From: Mycobacterium sp. Aquia_216
GTDB lineage: Bacteria > Actinomycetota > Actinomycetes > Mycobacteriales > Mycobacteriaceae
Assembly: GCF_026723865.1 (NCBI RefSeq)
Contig: NZ_CP113529.1
Coordinates: 5,890,001 to 5,954,000 of the forward strand
Direction of reading: 5' to 3'
Length of the DNA: 64,000 nt
In this document: one piece after another, positions 42,101 through 52,082 of the stretch
How positions within the stretch are numbered: the stretch's first letter is position 1
How the letters are laid out: each line of letters begins with the position of its first letter
Notes under the pieces: generated by a model
Seen by the model: only the letters and a program-made list of their open reading frames with translations
Told to the model about the DNA's origin: nothing
Databases searched by the model: none
Made by a program: the position numbers and the translations under genes

Positions 42101-43075
42101 GTGTTGGTGCCCAGATCAACCGAACGGTTAGTCGATACCAACGGGGTGCGGCTACGGGTCGTCGAGGACGGCGACCGCGGTGCACCGGTGGTGGTCTTGG
42201 CTCACGGCTTTCCCGAATTGGCCTACTCCTGGCGACACCAGATTCCGGCGCTCGCCGAGGCCGGCTATCACGTGCTGGCGCCCGACCAGCGCGGGTATGG
42301 CGGATCTTCTCGCCCTGACGCGATCGACGCCTACGACATCCGAGAACTGACGACCGACATCGTCGGCTTGCTCGACGACGTCGGCGCCGAGAAAGCCGTC
42401 TGGGTCGGCCATGACTGGGGTGCCCCGGTGGTATGGCATGCGCCGTTGCTGCACCCCGACCGGGTCGCGGCCGTCGCCGCCCTCAGCGTGCCGGCCACGC
42501 CCAGATCGCAGGTGGCACCGACGCAGGCCTGGCGCAGGACCTTCGGTGAGAACTTCTTCTACATCCTGTATTTCCAGGAGCCGGGTATCGCCGACGCCGA
42601 ACTCAACGGTGATCCCGCCCGGGCGCTCCGCCGGTTGCTGGGCGGCCTACGGACATCCGCCGACAAAGCCGCGGGGATGCGGATGGCGGCACCGGGCCCG
42701 GAAGGCTTCATCGATCGTCTCCCCGAACCCGATGCGCTGCCGGAGTGGATAAGCCAGGACGAACTCGACCACTACATCAGCGAATTTTCCCGCACTGGAT
42801 TTACCGGCGGCCTGAACTGGTATCGCAATTTCGACCGCAATTGGGAGATCACCGCCGAACTCGCCGACATGAAGATCTCGGTGCCGTGCTTGTTCATCGG
42901 CGGCACAGCCGATCCCGTTCTCGCCTTCACCCGCGCCGACCGCGCCGCCGAGATCATCTCCGGGCCGTACCGCCAGGTGATGCTCGAGGGTGCCGGGCAC
43001 TGGCTGCAACAGGAACGACCCGACGAAGTCAACACCATATTGCTGGAATTTCTCAACGGATTGGAGCTGCGGTGA
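42101..43075 (+). CDS. ephA: Epoxide hydrolase EphA
   Basis: A 324-residue alpha/beta-hydrolase epoxide hydrolase (homolog of Rv3617). HGFPE (35-39) forms the oxyanion hole, Asp105 in GHDWGA is the nucleophile, and the catalytic His is in EGAGHWLQQE near the end; lid Tyr residues are in FFYILYF and NWYRNF. It hydrolyses epoxides to diols in the cytosol. GTG 42101, TTG 42104 and GTG 42107 are alternative starts. Its stop overlaps the next gene's GTG, so the three downstream genes form a run of detoxification-type enzymes. Confidence 0.93.
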   Translation: MLVPRSTERLVDTNGVRLRVVEDGDRGAPVVVLAHGFPELAYSWRHQIPALAEAGYHVLAPDQRGYGGSSRPDAIDAYDIRELTTDIVGLLDDVGAEKAVWVGHDWGAPVVWHAPLLHPDRVAAVAALSVPATPRSQVAPTQAWRRTFGENFFYILYFQEPGIADAELNGDPARALRRLLGGLRTSADKAAGMRMAAPGPEGFIDRLPEPDALPEWISQDELDHYISEFSRTGFTGGLNWYRNFDRNWEITAELADMKISVPCLFIGGTADPVLAFTRADRAAEIISGPYRQVMLEGAGHWLQQERPDEVNTILLEFLNGLELR

Positions 43076-44259
43076 ACGCACCGCTTCGTTTCGGCGTCTT
43101 TATCACACCATTTCACCCTATCGGCCAATCCCCAACGGTGGCACTGGAATACGACATGGAACGCGTCGTTGCCCTGGACCGCCTGGGGTTCGACGAAGCC
43201 TGGTTCGGCGAACACCACTCCGGTGGCTACGAGTTGATCGCCTGCCCGGAGGTCTTCATCGCGGCCGCCGCGGAACGCACCAAACACATCCGGCTGGGCA
43301 CCGGCGTGGTGTCGCTGCCCTACCATCATCCGCTGATGGTGGCCGACCGCTGGGTGCTGCTGGACCACCTGACCCGCGGCCGGGTGATGTTCGGCACCGG
43401 TCCCGGAGCGCTGCCCTCGGACGCCTACATGATGGGCATCGACCCAGTCGATCAGCGGCCCATGATGCAGGAATCCCTCGAAGCGATTCTCGCCCTGTTC
43501 CGCGCCGGGCCCACCGAGCGAATCGACCGCCACACCGACTGGTTCACGTTGCGTGACGCGCAGCTGCACATCCGCCCGTACACCTGGCCCTATCCGGAAA
43601 TCTCCACGGCGGCAATGATTTCGCCGTCCGGGCCGCGGCTGGCGGGCACCCTGGGTACGTCCTTGCTGTCGCTGTCGATGTCGGTCCCCGGCGGTTATGC
43701 CGCGCTGGAAACCACCTGGGACATCGTGCGCGAGCAAGCCGCCAGGGTCGGACGCGACGAACCCTGTCGGGCCGACTGGCGGGTGCTGTCCATCATGCAC
43801 GTCGCCGACAGCCGCGACCAAGCGATCAACGACTGTACCTACGGGCTCCAGGATTTCGCCAACTACTTCGGAGCGGCGGGATTCGTCCCGCTGGCCAACA
43901 CCGTCGAGGGCACGCAGACGCCCTATGAGTTCGTCGAAGACTATGCAGCCAAAGGGAATTGCTGCATCGGCACACCCGACGAGGCGATCGCACACATCGA
44001 GGATCTGCTGGAACGATCGGGCGGCTTCGGAACGCTGCTGATGCTCGGTCATGACTGGGCCTCCCCGGAAGCGACGTATCACTCCTATGACCTGATGGCC
44101 CGCAAGGTGATTCCCCACTTCAAGGGACAGTTGGCGGCATCGCGATCCTCGCACGACTGGGCCAAGGACCATCGCGACCAACTGATCGGCCGCGCCGGAG
44201 AGGCCGTCGTGAAAGCCATCACCGAGCATGTCGGCGAGCAGGAAGGTGCCGTGAACTGA
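43072..44259 (+). CDS. Luciferase-like (LLM) flavin monooxygenase (Rv3618-like)
   Basis: A 395-residue TIM-barrel bacterial-luciferase family protein. FGVFITPFHP at the start, FDEAWFGEHH with the His pair, RIRLGTGV-like strand (HIRLGTGVVSLPYHHP), and the GTPDEAIAHIEDLLE tail of the family. It should use FMNH2 or F420 to oxidise an unknown organic substrate. GTGA overlap with ephA and TGATG overlap with the following dehydrogenase show an operon. Confidence 0.88.
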   Translation: MNAPLRFGVFITPFHPIGQSPTVALEYDMERVVALDRLGFDEAWFGEHHSGGYELIACPEVFIAAAAERTKHIRLGTGVVSLPYHHPLMVADRWVLLDHLTRGRVMFGTGPGALPSDAYMMGIDPVDQRPMMQESLEAILALFRAGPTERIDRHTDWFTLRDAQLHIRPYTWPYPEISTAAMISPSGPRLAGTLGTSLLSLSMSVPGGYAALETTWDIVREQAARVGRDEPCRADWRVLSIMHVADSRDQAINDCTYGLQDFANYFGAAGFVPLANTVEGTQTPYEFVEDYAAKGNCCIGTPDEAIAHIEDLLERSGGFGTLLMLGHDWASPEATYHSYDLMARKVIPHFKGQLAASRSSHDWAKDHRDQLIGRAGEAVVKAITEHVGEQEGAVN

Positions 44260-45275
44260 TGCGCGCGGCGGTGCTGCGCGGCGGCCGGATGGTCTACCGG
44301 GACGACGTTGCTGACCCGGTACCCGAATCCGGACAGGTGCTGGTCGCAATCCGCGCCTGCGGAATCTGCGGCTCCGACTTGCATTTCGCCGCGCATGGCG
44401 AACAGGTGCTCTCGCTCAGCGGTCAATTGGGTGCCGGTGCCTTCACCGGGATGGACGTCGATCTGAGGCGCGACGTCTTCATGGGCCACGAATTCACCGC
44501 CGAGGTGCTCGAAGCCGGGCCCGACACCGATACCCACCCCGCCGGCACCATCGTCACGTCGATTCCGGTGCTGTTGTCTGCCAAGGGGGCGGAACCGATC
44601 GTCTACAGCAACAGCACCATCGGCGGTTATGCCGAACGGATGCTGCTCTCCGCACCGCTGCTGCTGCCCGTCCCGAACGGCCTGGATTTCAAACACGCCG
44701 CCCTGACCGAGCCGATGGCGGTGGGGCTGCACGCCGTCAACAAGTCGGACATCGCGCCGGGTGAGACCGCCCTGGTGTTGGGTTGCGGTCCGATCGGCAT
44801 CGCGATCATCGCGTCGCTTCGGGCGCGCGGCGTGGAAAGCATTGTGGCATCCGATTTTTCGCCGAAGCGAAGAGAACTCGCCACCGCGATGGGCGCCCAC
44901 CAGACGCTGGATGCCGCGCAGGGTTCGCCGTTCGACACGGTCAAAGCCGCGGTGGTGTTCGAGGCGATCGGAGTGCCCGGAATCATCGACGACGTGCTCT
45001 TGCGAGCGCGGGCGGGCACGCGGCTGGTCATCGCCGGAGTTTGCATGGAGGCCGACACCTTCCATCCGTTCTTCGCGATTGCCAAAGAAATCAATGTGCA
45101 GTTCTGCTTGGCCTATGGTCCCGAAGAGTTCGCGGAGGCCCTGCGTTCGATGGCCGAGGGCGACATCGACGTCAGCCCGTTGATCACCGGCGAGGTGGGC
45201 CTGGACGGGGTCGGCGCGGCCTTCGACGACCTCGCCGATCCCGAGCGGCACTGCAAGATTCTGGTTACGCCCTAG
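44259..45275 (+). CDS. Zinc-dependent medium-chain alcohol dehydrogenase
   Basis: A 338-residue MDR-family enzyme. Catalytic zinc ligand Cys in GICGSDLHFAAHG, GHEFTAEV with the second ligand, and a Rossmann nucleotide-binding GCGPIGIAI near residue 174. The four-Cys structural zinc lobe of classical enzymes is absent. It oxidises an alcohol or reduces an aldehyde/ketone with NAD(P). It overlaps the LLM gene, forming ephA-LLM-ADH. It is not in this position in H37Rv. Confidence 0.88.
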   Translation: MRAAVLRGGRMVYRDDVADPVPESGQVLVAIRACGICGSDLHFAAHGEQVLSLSGQLGAGAFTGMDVDLRRDVFMGHEFTAEVLEAGPDTDTHPAGTIVTSIPVLLSAKGAEPIVYSNSTIGGYAERMLLSAPLLLPVPNGLDFKHAALTEPMAVGLHAVNKSDIAPGETALVLGCGPIGIAIIASLRARGVESIVASDFSPKRRELATAMGAHQTLDAAQGSPFDTVKAAVVFEAIGVPGIIDDVLLRARAGTRLVIAGVCMEADTFHPFFAIAKEINVQFCLAYGPEEFAEALRSMAEGDIDVSPLITGEVGLDGVGAAFDDLADPERHCKILVTP

Positions 45276-45401
45276 GCCCGCCCATCGTCAACTTCCAGAC
45301 GGAACCACATGCCGACACCAATGCCAGAGTCAGGGCGGCCAGCAGGGCAAGTGTGCAGCAGAGCGACCGAACCGTCACCGGGCCGTCGACTCGCGTCGCT
45401 C

Positions 45402-46619
45402 TTAAGAATCGCGGCCACTACGCCCTCGAGAACCCCAGGCCAGCGGCAGCGCCCGTGGACCCCGGATGCGAGCACCCGTGCGCCACTGCACATCCTCGGG
45501 CGCCACGGCGAGACGAAGGTCCGGGAACTCGCGCAGCAGGCCTCTGAGGACTTCCTGCAGCTCCATTCGGGCCAGCCCCGCACCGGGGCAATGGTGGGCT
45601 CCATGCCCGAATGCGATGTGGCGGTTCGCAGCCCGATCCAGCAGCAGCTCCTCTGCGTCGGCAAAAAGTTCGGGATCACGGTTGGCGGCATTGAGCGACA
45701 GCACGACCGTCTCCCCCGCCCGCACCATCACACCCGAGAGCTCGACGTCCTCTATCGCGATGCGCGGGAACCCCGCGGACGCAAGGAGCGGGGTGTAGCG
45801 CAGCAGCTCTTCAACAGCCCCCGGTACCGCCTCGGGGTCAGCCGCCAGCGCCGCCCACCGCCCGCGGCGGGTCAGCAGGGTGTACGTCATGTTGCTGATC
45901 TGGCTCATCGTCGTCTCGTGGCCGGCGACGAGGATGGCGATTCCGAGCTCAAGCAGGTCGCCCTCGGACAGACGATCACCCTCGTCGTAGGCACGGACAA
46001 GCGCGCCGATCAGGTCTTCGGTCGGCGTGATCCGGCGCTGCCTCATCATGCCGGCCATATAGGCCATGAGCTGATCTGTGGCTTCGAGCCGCTCCCGGGA
46101 GCTCATCGCGGACATCGACATGATCGCGTCCGACGCCGACCGGAAGATGTGCCGGTCCGCGATGGGCACACCCAGCAGCTCACAGATGATCGTGAGCGGA
46201 AACGGCACCGACATGTGCTCGACGAGATCCGAACCCGGTCCGGCCGCGCGTAGTCCGGCGAGCAGCTCCGCGGTCAGCTCCGCCGCGCGGGGGCGCAGCG
46301 CTTCTACCCGCCGAGTGGTGAATGCTCTGGCCAGGTACTTGCGCAGCCGCGTGTGGTCAGGAGGATCCATGTTCATGATCGAGTTGGGGTTCTGCTCGAC
46401 CTCGGGCCGGACCCGCGGGACGTCCCGCCCGACGACCGCAGCGCGACTGAAACGTGGGTCGTGCAACACCGAGCGGACATCGGCGTGCCGGACGGCGAGC
46501 CAAGCCTCCCCACCGTGGGGCAGCACTACCCGAGAGACCGGACAGCCGCTCCGCAATTCCCGATAAGTCGGGTCTAGCTCGAGCCGATTGGACTCATTGA
46601 ACGGGTACGTCCGCGCCAC
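45402..46619 (-). CDS. Cytochrome P450 (first)
   Basis: A 405-residue soluble bacterial P450. GTG 46619 is chosen because GGAGG lies 5 nt upstream and the length is then typical. Motifs: DPPDHTRLRKYLARAF (C-helix), AGHETT in the I-helix (about 234), ExxR in EELLRY... region, and the heme loop FGHGAHHCPGAG with the thiolate Cys near 345. Family or substrate cannot be assigned by eye. It ends close to, and converges with, the alcohol dehydrogenase; an AraC regulator lies upstream on the same strand. Confidence 0.9.
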   Translation of the reverse strand: MARTYPFNESNRLELDPTYRELRSGCPVSRVVLPHGGEAWLAVRHADVRSVLHDPRFSRAAVVGRDVPRVRPEVEQNPNSIMNMDPPDHTRLRKYLARAFTTRRVEALRPRAAELTAELLAGLRAAGPGSDLVEHMSVPFPLTIICELLGVPIADRHIFRSASDAIMSMSAMSSRERLEATDQLMAYMAGMMRQRRITPTEDLIGALVRAYDEGDRLSEGDLLELGIAILVAGHETTMSQISNMTYTLLTRRGRWAALAADPEAVPGAVEELLRYTPLLASAGFPRIAIEDVELSGVMVRAGETVVLSLNAANRDPELFADAEELLLDRAANRHIAFGHGAHHCPGAGLARMELQEVLRGLLREFPDLRLAVAPEDVQWRTGARIRGPRALPLAWGSRGRSGRDS

Positions 46620-46767
46620 GTGATCCTCCGATCCAGTCGGCACTAACCAGGCACCCGGCCTGAGAAGTCGCCGTGTCGGATCAGTCGACCAACCCAGACC
46701 CCCAGCTGGGCATGGCGTTTCCTGCACTACCTGGCGAAATTTTCTGCGGCTCGGTCGCGACAGGGGG

Positions 46768-47838
46768 TTAGGACCGCAAGTGCTCGCGTCGCCAGGCGCC
46801 CGGGGTCATCCCGGACTCGCGCCGGAACGCCAGTTCGAAGGTCCTGCGTTCGAGGAAGCCAACGGCAGCTGCGACGTCCGATATGCCACGTCGGGCGTAC
46901 CGCGGGTCGGACAACATCGCCCGTGCTGCGACCAACCGCTCGTGGCGCAGGTAAGCGCCGGGCGTCGTCCCGATCCGTTCGAACAGGGTGTACGCACGCC
47001 GGACCGACACGTAGTGCCGCCGGGCCAGCTCCTCGACCCGAAGCTTCGGATCGGCCAGATGGTCTCGCACGTGCATCAGCATCATGTCGAGTAACACACC
47101 CGCGGAGCCGTCCTCGCCCGGCACACAAGAAGGTGCGACATTCCGCAGCGCCATCGCGAGCAAATCAATTGCGGCTTGCCCGGCATCCAGCCGCTGCTCG
47201 GCGGTAAGGCGGTCGGCTGCGACGAACAGCTGTCTCAGATAGCTCGACAGCATCTGCATGCCGGGCGCTACGGGATCGATGCCGCGCGCACAGCTTTCGG
47301 AGATCTCCGCGTTGCGGAGCGCCAGCAGCTCGCGTGAGAAAGTCAAAATCAGGCACTTGCTCTCCGTCGGAGAGACGATCTCCCACGGACTGCGCGCCTC
47401 GGTCAACACTCCTGTACCGACCGCCAGCTCGGCGAGGCGATCACGCTGGTGGACGCTTGTTGCACCGGCGACATGAATGATGAAGAGCAGCACGTCATCT
47501 GCCGACGTCTTGGCGGTCATCCGCTCGGTGCGCAGCATCCGATGCGGGCCTCCCGAGTAGGCCTGGGAGAGCGTGACGGCTCCGCCCATCTCCTGCAGCG
47601 CGATGCGCCCGCTGAAGTCGGGTCCTGTTCGGAAGTTCACCGGTACGAAGCTCTCACGTGCTATCGGTTCCAGCGTCTCGCCTGAGTACTCGTGAATCTG
47701 CACGTTTCCGATCATCCGCCCGCCCGGCACCATGTCATCGGCGGTTGTGATCAAGCTCTCGAACGGGCCGCGAGGGGGGCCCGGTCCACCGCCCAGCATC
47801 GGCACACCGCAAGCACAACCGCGGGCAACGACAGTCAT
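46768..47838 (-). CDS. AraC-family transcriptional regulator
   Basis: A 356-residue regulator. The N-terminal part resembles the AraC-binding-like domain of NphR/FeaR type regulators (SFVPVNFRTGPDFSG near residue 60); the C-terminal about 100 residues hold two helix-turn-helix motifs, LRVEELARRHYVSVRRAYTL and ISDVAAAVGFLERRTFELAF. ATG 47838 is a guess: no clear ribosome site is seen and in-frame starts exist on both sides. It reads toward the P450 just downstream (149 bp between the genes) and is the natural candidate to control it. Confidence 0.85.
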   Translation of the reverse strand: MTVVARGCACGVPMLGGGPGPPRGPFESLITTADDMVPGGRMIGNVQIHEYSGETLEPIARESFVPVNFRTGPDFSGRIALQEMGGAVTLSQAYSGGPHRMLRTERMTAKTSADDVLLFIIHVAGATSVHQRDRLAELAVGTGVLTEARSPWEIVSPTESKCLILTFSRELLALRNAEISESCARGIDPVAPGMQMLSSYLRQLFVAADRLTAEQRLDAGQAAIDLLAMALRNVAPSCVPGEDGSAGVLLDMMLMHVRDHLADPKLRVEELARRHYVSVRRAYTLFERIGTTPGAYLRHERLVAARAMLSDPRYARRGISDVAAAVGFLERRTFELAFRRESGMTPGAWRREHLRS

Positions 47839-47967
47839 CGAGGCCCAGCACCGGCTCAAGCTAGCGCGAAACTCGAAATCGCCGACCGCAAATTGGTTTG
47901 CCGCGGGACGCAGGCCCGCCTGGATCCGACCGCGCTGGCGGCCCCACCCCGGTGGAGAGCCTTCGAA

Positions 47968-49209
47968 TCACCCTCCGGCCGGCGGGTGGGCGATCACCAT
48001 GGGCTTGAAACCGTATCGGGGAGGAGCAAAGTGGGCCGCCGCGGCGCGTCCCGTCCCGGTTCCCATCAGCGGCATCCCCCCGACCGCGTTGGTCGCGGGT
48101 TGTGCCGCCGCGGCGGCACCGAGGCCGTCGACCGTCACGACGCTGGGGGTCGCCACCGGGGTGACAGCCGCCCAAGAGGCCGGAACCGACAGGCCGCCAA
48201 CGGATCCCGCCCTGCCCACCGCGCCCGCGGCATTGCCCAGAGCGCCGGAAAGCGCACGCGGCACAGCCTCGACCGCCTTCGCCGCACCCTCGGCCGCATG
48301 GGCGGCGCCGTCGGTGGCGGCCTTTGCGGCCTGGGGCGCGAAACCCTGGGCCAGACCTTGGACGTCTTTGAACGCGGTGGTGAAAAGCCTTGTCGGCGAA
48401 ATCAATCGGATGAAGGCGTCGAACGGCGAGCTCGCATCCAGGACTTGAGACCCCGTCAGACCCTCGAAAAGGTCACCCAGCGGACCGCTCAGCTGCAGCC
48501 CATCACCTTCGGCGTTCATGCCGATCCCGCCCAGCGAAAACCCCGGAGCCGCCTGGGCATTCAGCGACCCGGCCAGCGATGACAACGTCTGGGGCACCGC
48601 GTTGAGCGCCGGCGCGTTGGTACCCGCGCTGTTGCCGGCTGCCTGGGCCGTCGCTGCGGCCTGGCCGGCCGCCCCGGCCGGGTTGGTCGTGGGGACTGCA
48701 GGTTGGGGCGGCGACAATGTCGACGCCGCGCAGGACGCACCCGCATAGCCGTACATCGCGGTCGCGTCTTGAGCCCACATCTCGCCGTACTGCGTTTCGG
48801 TGGCCGCGATCGCCGCGGTGTTCTGCCCAAGGAAGTTCGTGGCCAGCAACTCCATCAACAACGCCCGGTTGGCCGCGACCACCGGCGGGGGCACCGTTTC
48901 GGCGAACGCCACCTCAAAGGCACCCGCGGCCGCCGCGGCTTGACTGCCGGCCTGTTCCGCCTGCCCGGCCGTGCTGTGCAGCCACGCCACTTGGGGCATG
49001 GCTGCGGACAGCATCGACGAGGCGGACGGCCCCTCCCAAGGGCCGTCGGTAAGGGCGGCGATCAGCGACCCGTAGATGGCTGCCGCGCAATACAGCTCGG
49101 CGGCGAGCCCATCCCAGGCCGCCGCGGCGGCCAGCAGCGGGCCTGAGCCCGGTCCCGAATACATCAGCGTGGAGTTGATCTCCGGTGGTAACTGCGCGAA
49201 ATCCAGCAT
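47968..49209 (-). CDS. PPE family protein, PPE-SVP type (PPE65-like)
   Basis: A 413-residue PPE protein: [11 protein letters not shown] at the start, the GPWEGPSAS turn, [10 protein letters not shown] and [11 protein letters not shown] blocks define the PPE domain (1-180). The SVP motif appears as GGLSVPASW near residue 335, and the C-terminus ends [17 protein letters not shown], typical of the PPE-SVP subgroup. It would be exported through an ESX system with the PE protein encoded 12 nt upstream. Position relative to lpqG fits PPE65 (Rv3621c), but the esxVW pair found beside it in H37Rv is missing. Confidence 0.9.
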   Translation of the reverse strand: MLDFAQLPPEINSTLMYSGPGSGPLLAAAAAWDGLAAELYCAAAIYGSLIAALTDGPWEGPSASSMLSAAMPQVAWLHSTAGQAEQAGSQAAAAAGAFEVAFAETVPPPVVAANRALLMELLATNFLGQNTAAIAATETQYGEMWAQDATAMYGYAGASCAASTLSPPQPAVPTTNPAGAAGQAAATAQAAGNSAGTNAPALNAVPQTLSSLAGSLNAQAAPGFSLGGIGMNAEGDGLQLSGPLGDLFEGLTGSQVLDASSPFDAFIRLISPTRLFTTAFKDVQGLAQGFAPQAAKAATDGAAHAAEGAAKAVEAVPRALSGALGNAAGAVGRAGSVGGLSVPASWAAVTPVATPSVVTVDGLGAAAAAQPATNAVGGMPLMGTGTGRAAAAHFAPPRYGFKPMVIAHPPAGG

Positions 49210-49221
49210 CGGTGTCCTCGC

Positions 49222-49521
49222 CTAACCGGCCGCGGTGGCATTGGCGATCTCCGTGGCGGCATACGAACCGGCACTGAGGCCGAGCGTTGCCGCCAACTGC
49301 TCTCGGACCGTCGCCGCCTCGGCACTGATCGCCTGAAAGAGTTGCGCATGCGAAGCGAACTGTGCCGCAGTCAATATCGACACCACATCGGCAGCGGCGG
49401 GAACCACACCCGTCGTCGGTGTTGCGGCAGCCGAACTTCCCTGCCGCACTGCCGCATTGACGCTGTGCAGTTCACCCGCGACCGCATCCAGCACTTCTGG
49501 CCGTGCCCTTACGAAGGACAT
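49222..49521 (-). CDS. PE family protein (PE32-like)
   Basis: A 99-residue PE protein: SFVRARPEVLDAVAGELHSV at the start with the conserved PE, and helix 2 with VSILTAAQFASHAQLFQAI, ending without any extension. It contains the about 90-residue helical hairpin only. It pairs with the PPE protein that follows. ATG 49521 has a perfect AGGAGG ribosome site (spacing 4), preceded directly by a 15-bp palindrome. Homolog of Rv3622c by position. Confidence 0.92.
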   Translation of the reverse strand: MSFVRARPEVLDAVAGELHSVNAAVRQGSSAAATPTTGVVPAAADVVSILTAAQFASHAQLFQAISAEAATVREQLAATLGLSAGSYAATEIANATAAG

Positions 49522-49530
49522 GTTTCCTCC

Positions 49531-49545
49531 TCAAAACAGTTTTGA
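49531..49545. promoter_or_regulatory. Perfect palindrome TCAAAACAGTTTTGA at the PE gene
   Basis: A 7-1-7 perfect palindrome abuts the AGGAGG ribosome site of the PE gene, ideal for an operator. Farther out, TTCAGNACCCGAT is directly repeated at 49573-49585 and 49591-49603. The whole spacer 49522-49963 (442 bp) is AT-richer than its surroundings and contains no gene I can support; it must hold divergent promoters for the PE/PPE pair and the XRE regulator. Confidence 0.5.
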
Positions 49546-49963
49546 TTCAACAACTTTCGGTGTCTTAAGACTTTCAGCACCCGATGACTCTTCAGTACCC
49601 GATTGCGGTCTCCCGAATCAGATGCCTGGGAACGTTAGATGCGCCGCACCGAGAAATGACAGACCCAGACTGGCCAATTCATTATCGAGTCGAAAACTGT
49701 TCACATTCCTGGTCTGAGAGGCTGCGACTTTTGTCTTTTGAATGAAAAAGTCTGCAAACAAATATGATTGGAGGACTGTATGAACTTGCACGGGACTCCT
49801 CCGGCAAGATTTATGCTTTCGCGCGCGAAGGCACCTCGACTACTGGCCTTGCCTGCCCGCTGAATGCCGGCTAACTGCTGGCTATGCTGGTCAAAGCAGC
49901 TAATTCGCAATGCGACGGGACGGTATCGATGCCGACGCCTGAAACCTCCGCGGGTCAACAACC

Positions 49964-50764
49964 GTGACCGAGGAATCTGCCCTCGCGCAATTTCTGCGGG
50001 CTCGCCGAAGCATCGTCCAGCCCGCCGACGTGGGTTTGCCAGCCGGCGGGCGTCGCAGAGTCGCCGGGCTGCGGCGCGAGGAAGTAGCGATACTCGCCAA
50101 CATCAGCACCGACTACTACCTCCGGCTCGAGCAGGGCCGCGAAGAGCATCCGTCGGACCAGGTCCTCAACGCCATCAGCCGCGCCCTGCGGCTGGACGAC
50201 GATGCAGTGGCATACATGCGAAACCTGATGCGCCACCAGTCGGCCGACGTTGTCGAACGACTACAGGAGCCGCATCCCGGCATTCGGGGTCTGATTAACG
50301 GCTGGCCGCTGGCGGCCGCCCACGTTGTCGACCCCGGTCTGACGGTCGTCGTCGCGAACGAGCTTGCCAGCGCGCTGTCACCAAGCTTCGCGGTCGGGGC
50401 CAACACCATGCGCGAATTATTTCTCGACCAAGACCTGCCGAACTTCTACCGCAACTGGAAGAAGTTGACCGTATGGGCGGTTGCCTTGATTCGCGTCTTG
50501 TACGGCCAACGCCCAGATCCCGCCCTGATCAGGCTGGTCGACGAACTGATAGAGCAAAGTCCCCGGTTCCGTCACCTGTGGGAGCGCCATGAAGTCAAAT
50601 ACGAACCCGCCGGAGTGATGCTGGTCAATCACCCGCTGGTGGGGAAACTCAATCTCAACTATCAGCAGATGGTGTTGCCGGCGACCGGCCGGGTGCTGGT
50701 GACCTATTGGGCCGAACCCGGTTCGCCGTCGGAGGCCGGGATGCGTCGCCTGGGCGCTACCTAA
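49964..50764 (+). CDS. XRE-family regulator with MmyB-like ligand-binding domain
   Basis: A 266-residue regulator. N-terminal helix-turn-helix (about 10-80): RRVAGLRREEVAILANISTD with the YYLRLEQGR recognition stretch typical of this group. C-terminal MmyB-like PAS-related domain (about 105-260) thought to bind a small lipid-like molecule. GTG start. It faces away from the PE/PPE pair and lies 70 bp before a P450 on the same strand, so it may control either. Confidence 0.88.
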   Translation: MTEESALAQFLRARRSIVQPADVGLPAGGRRRVAGLRREEVAILANISTDYYLRLEQGREEHPSDQVLNAISRALRLDDDAVAYMRNLMRHQSADVVERLQEPHPGIRGLINGWPLAAAHVVDPGLTVVVANELASALSPSFAVGANTMRELFLDQDLPNFYRNWKKLTVWAVALIRVLYGQRPDPALIRLVDELIEQSPRFRHLWERHEVKYEPAGVMLVNHPLVGKLNLNYQQMVLPATGRVLVTYWAEPGSPSEAGMRRLGAT

Positions 50765-50834
50765 GCCTAGGTGTCGCGCAACCAGGAATCATGCGTCCTG
50801 GATACAAAGCATTGGCGACAGCAGTATTCGTGGG

Positions 50835-52082
50835 GTGAGCCGGAACGAATCTGAGATCGACGCAGCTCCTGCGCCGACTGAGAACTCGCCGCGGCTTGGC
50901 CGGGCATTCATCCAGGATCCCCATCCCTTGTATCGCCGGCTGAGCGCGCAGAGCGCGGTGCATCACGTCGAGATCTGGGGTGAGGCAGATGCCTGGATCG
51001 TCACCCGCTACGCCGAGGCGCGGGCGTTATTGGCCGACCCAAGGCTGAGTAAGAACTGGCACGGCCTCACCGGGTTCTTCCCACCGGACGACCATGCTCA
51101 GCATAGGTCGCTGCTCAACAGCCATATGTTGCTGCGGGATCCGCCCGATCACACCCGGCTGCGCAAACTGCTCACCAAGGAGTTCACCGCCGGCAGCGTG
51201 CGAAAGATGCGACGCGACATCGTCGCGATCGCCGACGAGTTGCTTGATCGGATTGCGGTCGCCGCGCAAGGCGATGCCGTGGTGGATCTGATGCCCTCGT
51301 ATGCGCTGGCGCTGCCGCTGGGCGTCATCGGCAGGCTGCTGGGCGTGCCGCCCGACGATCGCGACCGCTTTCGCCTGCACGTCGAACCAATGCTCACCAG
51401 CACCGACTCCGACGAACTGGTGGTGGCCGAGAATGCGTTGATCGACCTGTTGACCGCGTTGATCGCGCAGAAGCGCGTACTGCCGGCTGACGACCTGCTC
51501 AGCGCATTGGTGCACGCGTCCGACGTCGACGACGCACTGTCCCACGACGAGCTGCTGTCGACGGCTTACCTGCTGATCCTGGCCGGCTACGAAACCACGG
51601 TAAACCTGATCGGCAACGGTGTTCTTGCATTGCTGCACAACCCATCTCAACTCGCCGCAGTGCGTGCCGACCCGTCGTTGATGCCGACGGCGGTCGAGGA
51701 GTTCTTGCGGTTCGAAAGTCCGCTCAACACGGCCACCATGCGGTTCACCACCGAGGCGGTGCGGGTCGGTGATGTCGAGATACCGGAGGGCCAACTGGTC
51801 TTGATCGCCTTGCTCGGCGCCAATCACGACGGCCGGCAATTCGACGACCCGGATCGCCTCGATGTCACGCGCGCGCCGAACCCGCACCTGGCGTTCGGCC
51901 ACGGCATCCACCACTGCCTCGGAGCACCGCTGGCACGTCTCGAAGGCGAAATCGCGATCGGCCGGCTTCTTGCGCGTTTTGACCGGATCGCATTGGATGA
52001 CAGCGTCGTTCTGCACTATCGGAACAGCACATTGATGCGCGGGCTGACCGCGCTTCCCGTTCGCCTGTGCGAACGCCGATGA
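50835..52082 (+). CDS. Cytochrome P450 (second)
   Basis: A 415-residue P450. DPPDHTRLRKLLTKEF in the C-helix region, AGYETT in the I-helix (about 250), EEFLRFESP with ExxR, and the heme loop FGHGIHHCLGAPLAR with Cys near 360. GTG start. The stop overlaps the ATG of a small membrane protein (ATGA). It resembles actinobacterial secondary-metabolism P450s; substrate unknown. Not the same subfamily as the P450 at 45.4 kb, judging by the distinct sequence. Confidence 0.9.
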   Translation: MSRNESEIDAAPAPTENSPRLGRAFIQDPHPLYRRLSAQSAVHHVEIWGEADAWIVTRYAEARALLADPRLSKNWHGLTGFFPPDDHAQHRSLLNSHMLLRDPPDHTRLRKLLTKEFTAGSVRKMRRDIVAIADELLDRIAVAAQGDAVVDLMPSYALALPLGVIGRLLGVPPDDRDRFRLHVEPMLTSTDSDELVVAENALIDLLTALIAQKRVLPADDLLSALVHASDVDDALSHDELLSTAYLLILAGYETTVNLIGNGVLALLHNPSQLAAVRADPSLMPTAVEEFLRFESPLNTATMRFTTEAVRVGDVEIPEGQLVLIALLGANHDGRQFDDPDRLDVTRAPNPHLAFGHGIHHCLGAPLARLEGEIAIGRLLARFDRIALDDSVVLHYRNSTLMRGLTALPVRLCERR

